Source: UBA6176 sp032119375
GTDB lineage: Bacteria; Verrucomicrobiota; Verrucomicrobiia; Limisphaerales; UBA9464
Reading direction: 5' to 3'
Assembly: GCA_964430505.1 (NCBI GenBank)
Contig: CAYSGH010000003.1
Location: 51,324 to 115,323 of the forward strand
DNA: 64,000 nt
Below, one piece after another: positions 42,455 through 50,915 of the stretch (positions within the stretch are counted from its first letter, which is position 1; each line of letters opens with the position of its first letter). The notes under the pieces were generated by a model that was given only the letters and a program-made list of their open reading frames with translations, searched no databases and was not told the origin of the DNA. Position numbers and translations under genes: made by a program.

Positions 42455-43396
42455 TCACCACCAACCCTCCGCCCAGCGCAGGCGGAACCACGGAAAGGCA
42501 ATTTCGAGGAGGGTCACGACCATGAACGTGACGGACAACACGCCGTTGAGCTTGAAGAAGGCAACGTTGATGGAGACGGCGTCCCGGCGCCGCGCGATGA
42601 GATGTTCCATCAAGAGGAGGCCGAGGATGAGCACCATGCCGATCCAATAGGTGAGCCGGAACCGGCAAAGGCCCCCGAAGACGACGAGCACGCCCCACAT
42701 GAACAGGTGGGCGAGGAAGGCGACGCTCATGGCGTTGCGCGGGCCCCAGCGGACCACGAGCGAATGGAGGCCCTCGCGCCGGTCGAACTCGTAGTCCTGG
42801 GTGGCGTAGATGATGTCGAGGCCCACGAGCCACAGGACGACGGCGAGGCCGAGGACGACGGGAACCAAGGCGCCCTGGCCAAGGTCGAGGCGGCCGTCCA
42901 CGCGCGGCAGGAAGTCCACGGTGCCCTTGACCGCCAGCCAAGCGCCGACGGGCGCCGCCGCCAACGCCAGTCCCAGCCAGACGTGCGTGAAGTCCGTGAA
43001 CCGCTTGGTGAGGGAGTAGAAGCACACCAGGAACAAGGCGACGGGCGACAAGGCGAGGCACAACGGGTTCAGGCCCCATGCCGCCAAGACCAGCAACCCG
43101 CCGCTGCCCGCGCACAAGGCCATCGCGCCCGTCAGGCTCACGATCCCCTGGGGAAGGTGGCGCCCCGCCGTCCTCGGGTTCCGCGCGTCATACCGGCGGT
43201 CCACGATCCGGTTGAACGCCATCGCGCACGTCCGCGCTCCCACCATCGCGACCAGCACCAAGCCGAGCGTCCGCCACCCCGGCCATCCACGGGTTGCTCG
43301 TGCCGCCACCGCCATCGAGGCCAGCGCGAACGGCAGGGCAAACACCGTGTGGCTGAACTTCACGAACGAACCCCACTTGGCCACCTCGCGGATCAT
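42455..43396 (-). CDS. ubiA: UbiA family prenyltransferase
   Basis: This 313-residue inner-membrane enzyme attaches a polyprenyl chain to an aromatic ring. Two Asp-rich motifs are present: NRIVDRRYDARNPRT in the second helix region and DIIYATQDYEFDRREG later. They bind prenyl diphosphate through Mg2+. About eight to nine helices follow the UbiA fold, starting WGSFVKFSHTVFALPFALAS. Close relatives include 4-hydroxybenzoate octaprenyltransferases and MqnP-type enzymes of the futalosine menaquinone pathway; anaerobic or Gram-negative Verrucomicrobia may use the latter. The substrate cannot be settled here. ATG 43396 is chosen for the family start. Confidence 0.9.
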   Translation of the reverse strand: MIREVAKWGSFVKFSHTVFALPFALASMAVAARATRGWPGWRTLGLVLVAMVGARTCAMAFNRIVDRRYDARNPRTAGRHLPQGIVSLTGAMALCAGSGGLLVLAAWGLNPLCLALSPVALFLVCFYSLTKRFTDFTHVWLGLALAAAPVGAWLAVKGTVDFLPRVDGRLDLGQGALVPVVLGLAVVLWLVGLDIIYATQDYEFDRREGLHSLVVRWGPRNAMSVAFLAHLFMWGVLVVFGGLCRFRLTYWIGMVLILGLLLMEHLIARRRDAVSINVAFFKLNGVLSVTFMVVTLLEIAFPWFRLRWAEGWW

Positions 43397-43486
43397 GCGG
43401 GCGCACCCTGCCCCACTTCGCCGCCGTTCTCCAGAACGGGGACGTTGGGATTGCAGGGGCTTGCTCGTCCGGTCTTCAATCCGTCC

Positions 43487-45754
43487 ATGGCGTCCGTTGC
43501 TTCCCATCCTTGGAAATTCTTTCGCGCCGGCGGCTTCGACCAGGTCAAGCTCGCCACCGGGGCGGACCTCGCGAACCTTCCTCAGCTCGACCTGAAGCTC
43601 TGGGTCGCGCTGGCGTGCCCCACCACCGGGCTGGAGTTCGACGCCCGCACCCTCGCCTTGATCGACGCCGACAAGGACGGCCGCATCCGCGCCCCGGAGC
43701 TGATCGCCGCCATCCAATGGACCGTGGCACGGCTTCGCAGCGCGGACTCGCTCATCCCGGGCGCCGACGGCCTGCCGTTGTCCGCCATCGACGAGTCCAA
43801 GCCCGAGGCCAAGGTGCTCCTGGCGTCCGCACGCAAGATCCTCGCCTGCCTCGGCAAGCCCAACGCCGACGCCATCACCTCTGCCGACGTGGGCGACAAC
43901 GCCCGCATCTTCAGCCAGACCGTCTTCAACGGCGACGGCGTCATCGTGCCGGAGTCGGCCTCCGACGACGCCACGCGTTCCGCCATCGCGGACATCATCG
44001 CCACCGTGGGGTCGGTGCCGGACCGTTCAGGCAAGCCTGGCGTGGACGCGGCCAAGATTGAGCAATTCATGGCGGCGGCGGCGGCGTTGGACGCATGGGT
44101 CCAGCGGTCGGAGACCGAGCCGGCCATCCTTCCTTTGGGCGCGGGCACGGCGGCGGCGGCGGATGCGGTGCGGGCGGTGAAGGCCAAGGTGGATGACTTC
44201 TTCGGGCGTTGCCGCCTGGCGGCCTTCGATGGGCGGGCGCTGGCGGCGTTGAACCGGGACGAGAAGGACTACGCGGCCGTGGCGGGCAAGGAACTGCCGA
44301 TCAACGCGGCGGACGTGGCGTCGTTCCCCGTGGCACAGGTGGCTCCGGGCCGCGCCTTGCCGCTCGGCACGGGCGTGAACCCGGCGTGGGCGGCGGCCCT
44401 GGCGGGCCTTGCCTCCGCCGCCGTCACCCCGTTGCTGGGGGCGCGCGATGCATTGTCCGAGGCCGACTGGCTGCAAATCCTCGGGAAGCTCGGGCCGCAT
44501 GAATGCTGGCGTGCCGGCAAGGCCGGGGCCGAGGTCGAGAAGCTGGGAATCGGGCGCGTGCGCGCCCTGCTGGCCCCGGCGGTGCGCGAGGCGTTGCTCG
44601 GGCTCATCGCCCGCGACAAGGCCGAGGAGGCCGAGTCCAACGCCATCGCCGACGTCGAACGGCTCGTCCTGTTCCACCGGGACCTCTACCGGCTTGCGAC
44701 GAACTTCGTGAACTTCAAGGACCTCTACGACGGGGGCAGCCCGGCCATCTTCCAGGTGGGCACGCTCTACCTCGACCAACGGTCCTGCACCCTGTGCCTC
44801 AACGTGGAGGACGCCGGACGCCATGCCGCCATGGCGGGCCTCGCCGGGGCCTACCTCGCCTACGTCGATTGCATCCGTCGCGCCTCCGGCAAGAAGAAGT
44901 CCATCGTCGCCATCTTTTCCCAGGGGGACGACCAGAACCTCATGGTCGGCCGCAACGGCGTCTTCTTTGACCGCCAGGGCCGAGACTGGGACGCCACGAT
45001 CACCAAGATCATCAGCAACCCCATCTCCATCCGGCAGGCCTTCTTTGCCCCGTACAAGAAGTTCGCGCGCCTCATCGAGGAACAGGTCGCCAAGCGCGCC
45101 GCCGCCGCCGACTCCGCCGCCGACGCCAAGCTGGCGGCAGCCGCCGAGAAGGCCGCGAACGCGGACAAGGCCGCCGCAGACAAGGCCAAGCCCGCGGATG
45201 CGAAGAAGGTGGACGTGGGGGCCGTCGCCGCGCTCAGCGTGGCGTTCGGCGCCATTGGCGGGTTTGTCACCGCCATCGTGACCGGGGTTTCGAGCGCCTT
45301 CGCCCTACACGGGCCGCTCGCCATCGTCGGGATCGTGCTGGGCATCATGGCCGTCATTTCCGGGCCCTCGATGATCCTGGCGTACATCAAGCTGAGGAAG
45401 CGCAACCTCGGCCCGATCCTCGACGCCAACGGGTGGGCCTTGAACGCCCCGGCGCGGATCAACGTCCCGTTCGGCACCTCGCTCACCGGCATCGCCAAGC
45501 TCCCGCCCGGAGCCTCCATCGACTTCAAGGACTCCTTCGCGGAGAAGTCCGTCCCATGGAAGCGATGGGTCGTCCTCGCGCTCCTCGCCTACCTGGGTTG
45601 GGGCTATTACAAGGGCCAGTACGACGGCAACCTGCCGCCCGCCCTCAAGAGCGTCCGCATCCTCGGGTCCTTGTCGCCGCTTGCCAGCACAGCCGGAGCC
45701 GCCCAGCCCACCGCGGACGCGGCCAGGACCAACGCGCCGGTCGCCAAACCTTGA
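43487..45754 (+). CDS. Large membrane-anchored protein with an EF-hand, 755 aa
   Basis: I do not recognise a named family for the whole protein. The N-terminus (residues 1-~90) contains a perfect EF-hand loop at 60-71, DADKDGRIRAPE, within VALACPTTGLEFDARTLALI-type sequence. Residues 90-540 are soluble, with a mostly alpha pattern and some cysteine-containing strands (TLYLDQRSCTLCLNVEDAGR). An Ala/Lys-rich linker (540-585) precedes two membrane helices (AALSVAFGAIGGFVTAIVTG and GPLAIVGIVLGIMAVISGPS) and a third near 690. The layout suggests a calcium-sensing or calcium-stabilised protein at the inner membrane. Homologues may be lineage-restricted. Confidence 0.75.
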   Translation: MASVASHPWKFFRAGGFDQVKLATGADLANLPQLDLKLWVALACPTTGLEFDARTLALIDADKDGRIRAPELIAAIQWTVARLRSADSLIPGADGLPLSAIDESKPEAKVLLASARKILACLGKPNADAITSADVGDNARIFSQTVFNGDGVIVPESASDDATRSAIADIIATVGSVPDRSGKPGVDAAKIEQFMAAAAALDAWVQRSETEPAILPLGAGTAAAADAVRAVKAKVDDFFGRCRLAAFDGRALAALNRDEKDYAAVAGKELPINAADVASFPVAQVAPGRALPLGTGVNPAWAAALAGLASAAVTPLLGARDALSEADWLQILGKLGPHECWRAGKAGAEVEKLGIGRVRALLAPAVREALLGLIARDKAEEAESNAIADVERLVLFHRDLYRLATNFVNFKDLYDGGSPAIFQVGTLYLDQRSCTLCLNVEDAGRHAAMAGLAGAYLAYVDCIRRASGKKKSIVAIFSQGDDQNLMVGRNGVFFDRQGRDWDATITKIISNPISIRQAFFAPYKKFARLIEEQVAKRAAAADSAADAKLAAAAEKAANADKAAADKAKPADAKKVDVGAVAALSVAFGAIGGFVTAIVTGVSSAFALHGPLAIVGIVLGIMAVISGPSMILAYIKLRKRNLGPILDANGWALNAPARINVPFGTSLTGIAKLPPGASIDFKDSFAEKSVPWKRWVVLALLAYLGWGYYKGQYDGNLPPALKSVRILGSLSPLASTAGAAQPTADAARTNAPVAKP

Positions 45755-45845
45755 TGCCGCACGGTGCCCTTCGCCGAGGTCCGGATGGATTCCGCGCCCC
45801 GGGGCTGGTTGCTGGCACCCCATGCCCGGGCCGTCCCGGACTTCC

Positions 45846-46199
45846 ATGAGCCACCACGCCCGACATGACCGCCGGGTCCCGCATCACGTCCTGGGGCTGT
45901 GGTTGCTCCGGGCACTGGTCGCCTCCGGCATCCTGATCACCGCCTCCCTCAGCATCGGCACGATCGGGTATCGGCACTTCGCGGGCTTGGGCTGGATCGA
46001 CGCCTTCTACAACGCGGCCATGACCCTGACCGGCATGGGAACCGTGGCCGAAATGAAGACGGACGCCGCCAAGCTGTTCGCATCCGCCTACGCCCTGTTC
46101 TCCGGCGTCGTGTTCGTCACGGCGGCCGGCATCATGGTGACCCCGTTTTTCCGACGCGTGCTGCATCACTTCCACCTGGACCGCGCCTCGGGGCAGTGA
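45846..46199 (+). CDS. Potassium-channel-like two-helix protein
   Basis: The 117-residue protein has the 2TM-pore pattern of an ion-channel domain. TM1 is about residues 17-40, the pore helix WIDAFYNAAMT (50-60), a filter-like TLTGMGTV (60-67), and TM2 about 77-99 (FASAYALFSGVVFVTAAGIMV). The segment aligns with the K+ channel filter TTVGYG, but GYG is GMG, so selectivity may differ or be lost. ATG 45846 is chosen as the nearest to the helix. It is a single gene between the EF-hand protein and kdsC. Whether it forms a channel is an inference. Confidence 0.7.
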   Translation: MSHHARHDRRVPHHVLGLWLLRALVASGILITASLSIGTIGYRHFAGLGWIDAFYNAAMTLTGMGTVAEMKTDAAKLFASAYALFSGVVFVTAAGIMVTPFFRRVLHHFHLDRASGQ

Positions 46200-46333
46200 G
46201 GTCGGACCAAGGCATCGAAGCCGCGCCCAAGGATGGGTGAGATCCCCACGCCGTGCCGCCCGCCGATCCAAAACGGTTGCGGCCGATGCTTGGGACAAGA
46301 CCCAGACGGCCTTGCGACCACCTTTCGCCCCCC

Positions 46334-46354
46334 GCTTCCCGCTTCCCGCTTCCC
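46334..46354. repeat. Three tandem copies of GCTTCCC
   Basis: Within the 221-nt gap before kdsC there are three perfect head-to-tail 7-bp units. The surrounding C-rich stretch is otherwise featureless. Such a repeat could be slippage-prone but has no evident role. Confidence 0.85.
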
Positions 46355-46420
46355 CTTCGCCCCGGTGCCCGGATTCGAGGCTGTGCAGCCGGGCGGCGGC
46401 CGCGATACGGTTTTCCCGGC

Positions 46421-46954
46421 ATGGAAATCCCGGTTGTCCTGACGAGCCGTCTCCAGCGGGTCCGGCTGTTCCTCTGCGACGTCGATGGCGTGCTGACGGA
46501 GGCGCGCGTGACGATGGGCGGGCCGCAGGGGGAGCAGAAGGTATTCCACATCCGCGACGGGCTCGGGCTGCGGCTGTTGCAAACGGAGGGCATCCGCGTG
46601 GGTTGGGTGAGCGCAAGGCCCTCCCAGGCCACCACCGAGCGCGCGCAGGACATCAAGGTGGACTACCTGCGCCAATCCAGCGCGCCCAAGGTTTCCGTGG
46701 TGGAGGAGCTGCTCCGCGAGACGGGGCTGGGTTGGGACGAGGTCTTGTTCATGGGCGACGACGTCCTGGACCTGGGGGTCCTTCGCCGCGTTGGGTTTGC
46801 AGCGGTTCCCTCGGACGCCATCGACGAGGCGCGACGGATGGCGCACTACGTCTGCCGGAACGCCGGCGGCTGCGGCGCCGTGCGCGAGGTGGTGGACCTC
46901 GTCCTCAAGGCGCAGGGACGATGGGATGCCATGATTGGGAAGTATTCGGCCTAG
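46421..46954 (+). CDS. kdsC: 3-deoxy-D-manno-octulosonate 8-phosphate phosphatase KdsC
   Basis: KdsC dephosphorylates KDO-8-phosphate in LPS inner-core synthesis. The 177-residue protein is a small HAD-superfamily C0 enzyme with the nucleophile motif CDVDGVLTEA (D20, D22). GLGLRLLQTEGIRVGWVSAR follows, then the Lys motif region near SAPK. The C-terminal GDDVLDLGVLRRVG completes motif III-IV. ATG 46421 gives the usual N-terminus. It is followed by lptC, lptA and lptB on the same strand, the classic Gram-negative LPS neighbourhood. Confidence 0.94.
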   Translation: MEIPVVLTSRLQRVRLFLCDVDGVLTEARVTMGGPQGEQKVFHIRDGLGLRLLQTEGIRVGWVSARPSQATTERAQDIKVDYLRQSSAPKVSVVEELLRETGLGWDEVLFMGDDVLDLGVLRRVGFAAVPSDAIDEARRMAHYVCRNAGGCGAVREVVDLVLKAQGRWDAMIGKYSA

Positions 46955-46970
46955 CCTCCAAGGCGACACG

Positions 46971-47459
46971 ATGGACCCGGCAGCAGGCATGATGGCGAGC
47001 GCGACAATCCAGGCGGGCCTGTGCGGAGGTGCGTTGCTCTGGATGCTGGCGCTCCACGCCCAAGCCCCGACGCAGGACGCCCCAGGCTCCACGCTTCGGG
47101 ACTGGAGCTTCACCTTGCAACGGGAAGGCAAGATCCAGGCACGGTTCAAGGGAGCCCGCGCCGTCCCCGTCGGACCACGAACCTTCGACGTCGAGGACCT
47201 GCGCGTGAACACCTTTGCGCCCGATGGCGACGCGCAGATCACGGCCGAATCCCCCGCCTGCCGCGTCCTGGTCACGAACGACGCGTTCATCATCACGTCG
47301 CCCGGGCCCGTCCGGATCGTCCATGCAGACGGCCGCTTTTCGGTGGATGGCGTCGGCTTTCGCTGGGACCACGGCGCGGGGCGGCTGACGATTTCCAACC
47401 GGGTGCAGACGATGGCGCGCGTGCGCTTGCCGCCCCCGGGCCGGAAGGAGCAGCCTTGA
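46971..47459 (+). CDS. lptC: LPS export protein LptC-like
   Basis: This 162-residue protein is placed as LptC by position between kdsC and lptA. It also has an N-terminal hydrophobic segment (IQAGLCGGALLWMLALHA) and a periplasmic beta-jellyroll pattern (NTFAPDGDAQITAESPACRV). LptC bridges the LptBFG transporter and the LptA bridge. Sequence identity to characterised LptC is not obvious, and it could be an LptC-related OstA-like protein instead. ATG 46971 is chosen because a signal/anchor follows. Confidence 0.7.
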   Translation: MDPAAGMMASATIQAGLCGGALLWMLALHAQAPTQDAPGSTLRDWSFTLQREGKIQARFKGARAVPVGPRTFDVEDLRVNTFAPDGDAQITAESPACRVLVTNDAFIITSPGPVRIVHADGRFSVDGVGFRWDHGAGRLTISNRVQTMARVRLPPPGRKEQP

Positions 47460-47473
47460 AGGGCAGACACGAC

Positions 47474-48010
47474 ATGAATCGAACCTTAAGCCGGGCCCTG
47501 TGGATGCTCCCGACGACGCTAGCGTTGGCGCAGGAGCCCGCGCCGCCCGTGCAAATCAAGTCGGGCACGTGGGAGTTCGACTACCAAACGGGCACCCAGC
47601 ACTACTGGGGTGACGTGGAGGTGACCTTGCCCGGCCTGCTCAAGCTGGCGTGCGCCGACCTCGTCACAGTGCAGCAATCCAGCACGAACCGGCCGGATGC
47701 CCTCGTGGCGACGACCAACGTCGTGATCGAGATCACGCGCCAGCCCGCGAAGCCCGGCGACGCGCCCATGGTCATCAAGGCCTACGGCGACCGCGCCGTG
47801 TACACGGCCACCAACGAGCTGGTGACCCTCACCGGCGCCGCGCCCCGCATCGTCGCACCGCAGGGCTCCACGCGGGCCAACGTCATCACCTACGACCTCG
47901 CCACGGGCAAGATCCGCGCCATGGGCGGGCATGTTTCGGAGCTCAACATCGACGTCATCAAGTCGATGCGGCGCACGAATGCCCCGCCTGCGGCCCCCGC
48001 CGCCCGCTAG
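47474..48010 (+). CDS. lptA: LPS export protein LptA (OstA-like)
   Basis: The 178-residue protein has a signal peptide (LSRALWMLPTTLALAQ) and an OstA beta-jellyroll body with the characteristic alternating beta sequence (GTWEFDYQTGTQHYWGDVEVTL, AYGDRAVYTATNELVTLTG). LptA polymerises as a bridge carrying LPS across the periplasm. ATG 47474 is used; a TTG at 47456 overlaps the lptC stop and would add six residues. It lies directly before lptB. Confidence 0.85.
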   Translation: MNRTLSRALWMLPTTLALAQEPAPPVQIKSGTWEFDYQTGTQHYWGDVEVTLPGLLKLACADLVTVQQSSTNRPDALVATTNVVIEITRQPAKPGDAPMVIKAYGDRAVYTATNELVTLTGAAPRIVAPQGSTRANVITYDLATGKIRAMGGHVSELNIDVIKSMRRTNAPPAAPAAR

Positions 48011-48023
48011 CCGCTTCGTCGCC

Positions 48024-48770
48024 ATGCCGGACCCAGCCCAAGCAGGCGAGCCGCTCCTGGACGTCACGGGCCTCGCCAAGGCCTACCGGGGCCGACGCGT
48101 CGTCGATGGCGTGTCCATCCGGGTGAACGCCGGCGAGGTCGTGGGCTTGCTGGGCCCCAATGGAGCGGGCAAGACCACCTCGTTCAACATGGTCGTCGGG
48201 CTCGTCCGGCCCGACGAAGGGGCCGTGCGCTTCTGCGGTTCGGACATCACGGGCCTCGCGATGCACGAGCGGGCCCGGCGCGGGATTGGCTACCTGACGC
48301 AGGAGCCGAGCGTGTTCCGCAAGCTGACGGTGGAGGACAACCTTCGGGCGATCCTGGAGACCATCGATTGCCCGCGTGCGGAGCGGGCGGTGCGGTTGAA
48401 CTACCTCCTGGACGAGCTGGACCTGGCACGGCTTGCGAAGAGCAAGGCGTACCAGCTCAGCGGCGGGGAGAAACGCCGCCTGGAAATCACGCGCGCCCTC
48501 ATCACCAGCCCGCGCCTGTTGCTCATGGACGAGCCGTTCGCCGGGATCGACCCCATCGCGGTGCACGAGGTCCAGAAGATCGTGCGCCGCCTCCGGGAGC
48601 GGGGCCTGGGGATCCTCATCACGGACCACAAGGCGCGCGAGATGCTGAAGCTGGTGGACCGGGCGTACCTGATCCACCAAGGGCGCGTCGTGTACGAGGG
48701 CCCCGCAGACCAGCTCGTGAACGACCCGAAGGCCCGCGAGATTTACCTGGGGCCAGACTTCAACTTGTAG
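48024..48770 (+). CDS. lptB: LPS export ABC transporter ATP-binding protein LptB
   Basis: The 248-residue ATPase energises LPS extraction from the inner membrane as part of LptBFG. Walker A is GPNGAGKTTS, the ABC signature is LSGGEKRRLEITRAL and Walker B is LLLMDEPFAGIDP. The H-loop region is ITDHKAREML. The close match of FAGIDPIAVHEVQKIV to known LptB is diagnostic. ATG 48024 is 14 nt after lptA. lptF and lptG are not in the window. Confidence 0.96.
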   Translation: MPDPAQAGEPLLDVTGLAKAYRGRRVVDGVSIRVNAGEVVGLLGPNGAGKTTSFNMVVGLVRPDEGAVRFCGSDITGLAMHERARRGIGYLTQEPSVFRKLTVEDNLRAILETIDCPRAERAVRLNYLLDELDLARLAKSKAYQLSGGEKRRLEITRALITSPRLLLMDEPFAGIDPIAVHEVQKIVRRLRERGLGILITDHKAREMLKLVDRAYLIHQGRVVYEGPADQLVNDPKAREIYLGPDFNL

Positions 48771-48778
48771 GAGGCACG

Positions 48779-49138
48779 ATGGCCATCGTGGCGCTTCCCT
48801 TCCTCGCGGCGTTGGCGGGCTTGCTGGGATGGCCGCTGGTGTTGGGCCTGATGCCGACCATGGCTGGCTGGCTACGATGGGCCGGGCTGGACGTGGAACG
48901 GGCGCGGCGCGGGCGTCGATGGGGACTGTGGGGATACCTTTCGATGGTGGGGCTGGTTTCGGTGCAGGTCGGGTTGTTCTGGCTGGGGTTGTCGCTGGAG
49001 GCATGGGACGGGGAGAAGCTGGCGATCATCATGATTCCCATGGTGGGGTACACGGCAACGGTGGGATTGGCGGGGGCCACGGTGGTGGGCGCGGTGTTGG
49101 GATGCTTTGCGGGAGGAACCAAGGGCGAAAATCCATGA
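48779..49138 (+). CDS. Small membrane protein, 119 aa
   Basis: The 119-residue protein has about three hydrophobic segments: VALPFLAALAGLLGWPLVLG, WGYLSMVGLVSVQVGLFWLG and IMIPMVGYTATVGLAGATVV. A strong Shine-Dalgarno (GGAGG) precedes its ATG by about 7 nt, and its stop overlaps the hprK start (ATGA). It is thus a well-translated member of the lptB-hprK run. I recognise no family. Confidence 0.75.
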   Translation: MAIVALPFLAALAGLLGWPLVLGLMPTMAGWLRWAGLDVERARRGRRWGLWGYLSMVGLVSVQVGLFWLGLSLEAWDGEKLAIIMIPMVGYTATVGLAGATVVGAVLGCFAGGTKGENP

Positions 49139-50073
49139 AGACGGCGCAACCGACGGTCCAGACGTTCTACACGGACAACGCGGCGCAGCTCGGGCTGCAC
49201 CTGTTGGCGGGCGCGGGCGGGTTGTCGCGGGTGATTCGCGAGCCCACGGTCAACCGGCCGGGCCTGGCGTTGGCCGGGTTCCGGAAGTACTTCGCGCCGC
49301 GCCGCGTGCAGGTCATGGGCAACGTGGAGACCGCGTATCTCCGCACCCTGGAGCCCATCCTGCGCCAGCAACGCTACCAGGAGTTCTTTGGGTCCCGGAT
49401 CCCGTGCGTGGTCCTCTGCCGGGGAATCAAGCCGGAGAAGGCCTTCCTCCAGGCGGCGGAGAAGGGGGGAATCCCCGTGCTCCAGACGGGACTGGTGACC
49501 ATGAAGTTCATCAACCTCGCGACCCTGGCCTTGGAGGCGTTGTTTGCCCCGCGAACCCAGGTGCACGGCAGCATGGTGGACATTCAGGGCATCGGCGTCG
49601 TCATCCAGGGCGAGTCCGGCATCGGCAAGAGCGAGGCCGTCCTCGGGCTGCTCGAGCGCGGCCATTCGCTGGTGTCCGACGACATCACGCGACTGATCCT
49701 CGAGGACGGCCGCAACGTGATCGGGTCGGGCAAGGAGCTAACCCGAAACCTCATGGAGGTGCGCGGGATCGGCATCATCGACGTGGCGGCGATGTTTGGC
49801 GTGGCGGCCATCCGCCCGACGAAGCTGGTGAACCTGGTGGTGACGTTGAAGCCCTGGGAGAAGGTGGAGGACGTGGACCGGCTCGGGTTGGAGGAACGGC
49901 ACGTGGAACTGCTGGGCGTGGCGGTGCCCCACATGGAAATCCCCGTGCGACCCGGGCGCGACCTCGCCCGGTTGGTGGAGGTCGCCGCCTTCCAGACCAA
50001 GCTCAAGCTCGCCGGGATTCATCCCGCACGGGAACTGAGCCAACGCCTCACCGAGGCCATGCAGTCGATCTAG
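49135..50073 (+). CDS. hprK: HPr kinase/phosphorylase HprK
   Basis: HprK phosphorylates and dephosphorylates the serine of HPr, a carbon-regulation switch in many bacteria. The 312-residue protein has the Walker A motif QGESGIGKSE (starting at about residue 158) and the kinase signature GSGKELTRNLMEVRGIGIID. An N-terminal substrate domain of ~125 residues precedes it. Many Verrucomicrobia and other Gram-negatives carry HprK without a full sugar PTS, and its role there is uncertain. ATG 49135 is fixed by overlap with the previous gene. Its adjacency to the lpt cluster is notable. Confidence 0.94.
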   Translation: MKTAQPTVQTFYTDNAAQLGLHLLAGAGGLSRVIREPTVNRPGLALAGFRKYFAPRRVQVMGNVETAYLRTLEPILRQQRYQEFFGSRIPCVVLCRGIKPEKAFLQAAEKGGIPVLQTGLVTMKFINLATLALEALFAPRTQVHGSMVDIQGIGVVIQGESGIGKSEAVLGLLERGHSLVSDDITRLILEDGRNVIGSGKELTRNLMEVRGIGIIDVAAMFGVAAIRPTKLVNLVVTLKPWEKVEDVDRLGLEERHVELLGVAVPHMEIPVRPGRDLARLVEVAAFQTKLKLAGIHPARELSQRLTEAMQSI

Positions 50074-50201
50074 CGGCGGCCACCAGCCCCGCCTTGGGCG
50101 GCCGAATCATCTACCCGACCCCACTGCCCTCGAAGTCCTTCCCGCCTCACGCCGAGAGGGCTGCGATTGACGATTCGGGAACGGTTGGGAAACCTGCCCG
50201 A

Positions 50202-50423
50202 GTGAGCGCTTTGACACGAGTCGAATCCGAAATCGTCGCCCTGACCTCCAAGGACCAAAGGACACTTTTGGCGTGGCTGCAGGGACGCTTGGAAACGGTG
50301 AGCGGGCCGGCATCGACAGAGCCCGAGCCGTTGAGGGTTTTTCGTGATCTTCAAAAGGAAGTTGGCCTCGATCGGACCGGAGCCATGGCTTGGAAGTCTG
50401 CGGTGTCGGATGCACGCCGTTAG
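50202..50423 (+). CDS. Probable antitoxin of the adjacent PIN toxin
   Basis: This 73-residue protein starts at a GTG (50202) and lies 21 nt before a PIN-domain toxin gene. It begins VSALTRVESEIVALTSKDQR, a pattern seen in small antitoxins partnered with VapC-like toxins. The C-terminal half is Lys/Glu-rich and probably wraps the toxin. No clear DNA-binding domain is visible. The start is uncertain; TTG 50211 is possible. The call rests on position and size more than on sequence. Confidence 0.6.
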   Translation: MSALTRVESEIVALTSKDQRTLLAWLQGRLETVSGPASTEPEPLRVFRDLQKEVGLDRTGAMAWKSAVSDARR

Positions 50424-50444
50424 GGCCCCGCATGCGAATTCTGC

Positions 50445-50816
50445 ATGGTTCACCTCGATACCAACTTTCTGATTGATGCGCTCGTGCCAGGGAGCCCTCA
50501 GGAAACCCAGTTGGCGGAGTGGCTGGGCTCCGGCGAACCGGTTGGACTGAGTTCGATGGCTTGGGGCGAATTCTTGTGCGGCCCACTCTCAGAATCCGCA
50601 GAGGCGCTTGCCCGCCGGTTGTTCCCCGACGCCGTCGCCCTGGATCGACTGGATGCTGAAAAGGCGGCACGCCTGTTCAACCTGACCGGACGTCGCACGA
50701 AAACCTACGCCGACTGCTGCATCGCCGCCGTGGCCATCCGGGTCGATGCCATCCTGGCGACCAGCAACCGCAGCGACTTCGTGCCGATGGTGCCGCATGG
50801 CTTTGTGCTTGCATGA
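50445..50816 (+). CDS. vapC: PIN-domain toxin (VapC-like RNase)
   Basis: The 123-residue protein has the PIN-domain acidic tetrad: D5 in HLDTNFLID, E42 in WGEFL, D90 in YADCCIA and D111 in NRSDF. PIN toxins use these for Mg2+-dependent RNA cleavage, usually of tRNA or rRNA. ATG 50445 gives a family-typical start. With the upstream gene it forms a vapBC-like type II toxin-antitoxin module located directly after hprK. Confidence 0.9.
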   Translation: MVHLDTNFLIDALVPGSPQETQLAEWLGSGEPVGLSSMAWGEFLCGPLSESAEALARRLFPDAVALDRLDAEKAARLFNLTGRRTKTYADCCIAAVAIRVDAILATSNRSDFVPMVPHGFVLA

Positions 50817-50915
50817 GCCGGGGATCCCGCGACGGAGCCTTCGGATCTGAGTGGATTCCAAGACGGCTTTTTGGTTGGCCGTGTTCGCGCTGCTGGCAAT
50901 CCTCGGAGCATTCAC

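Noticed and set aside
50086..50104. Small hairpin (CCGCC/GGCGG) after hprK as a terminator.
   Set aside because: The stem is only five base pairs and has no U-run; such pairs occur by chance in this GC-rich sequence.
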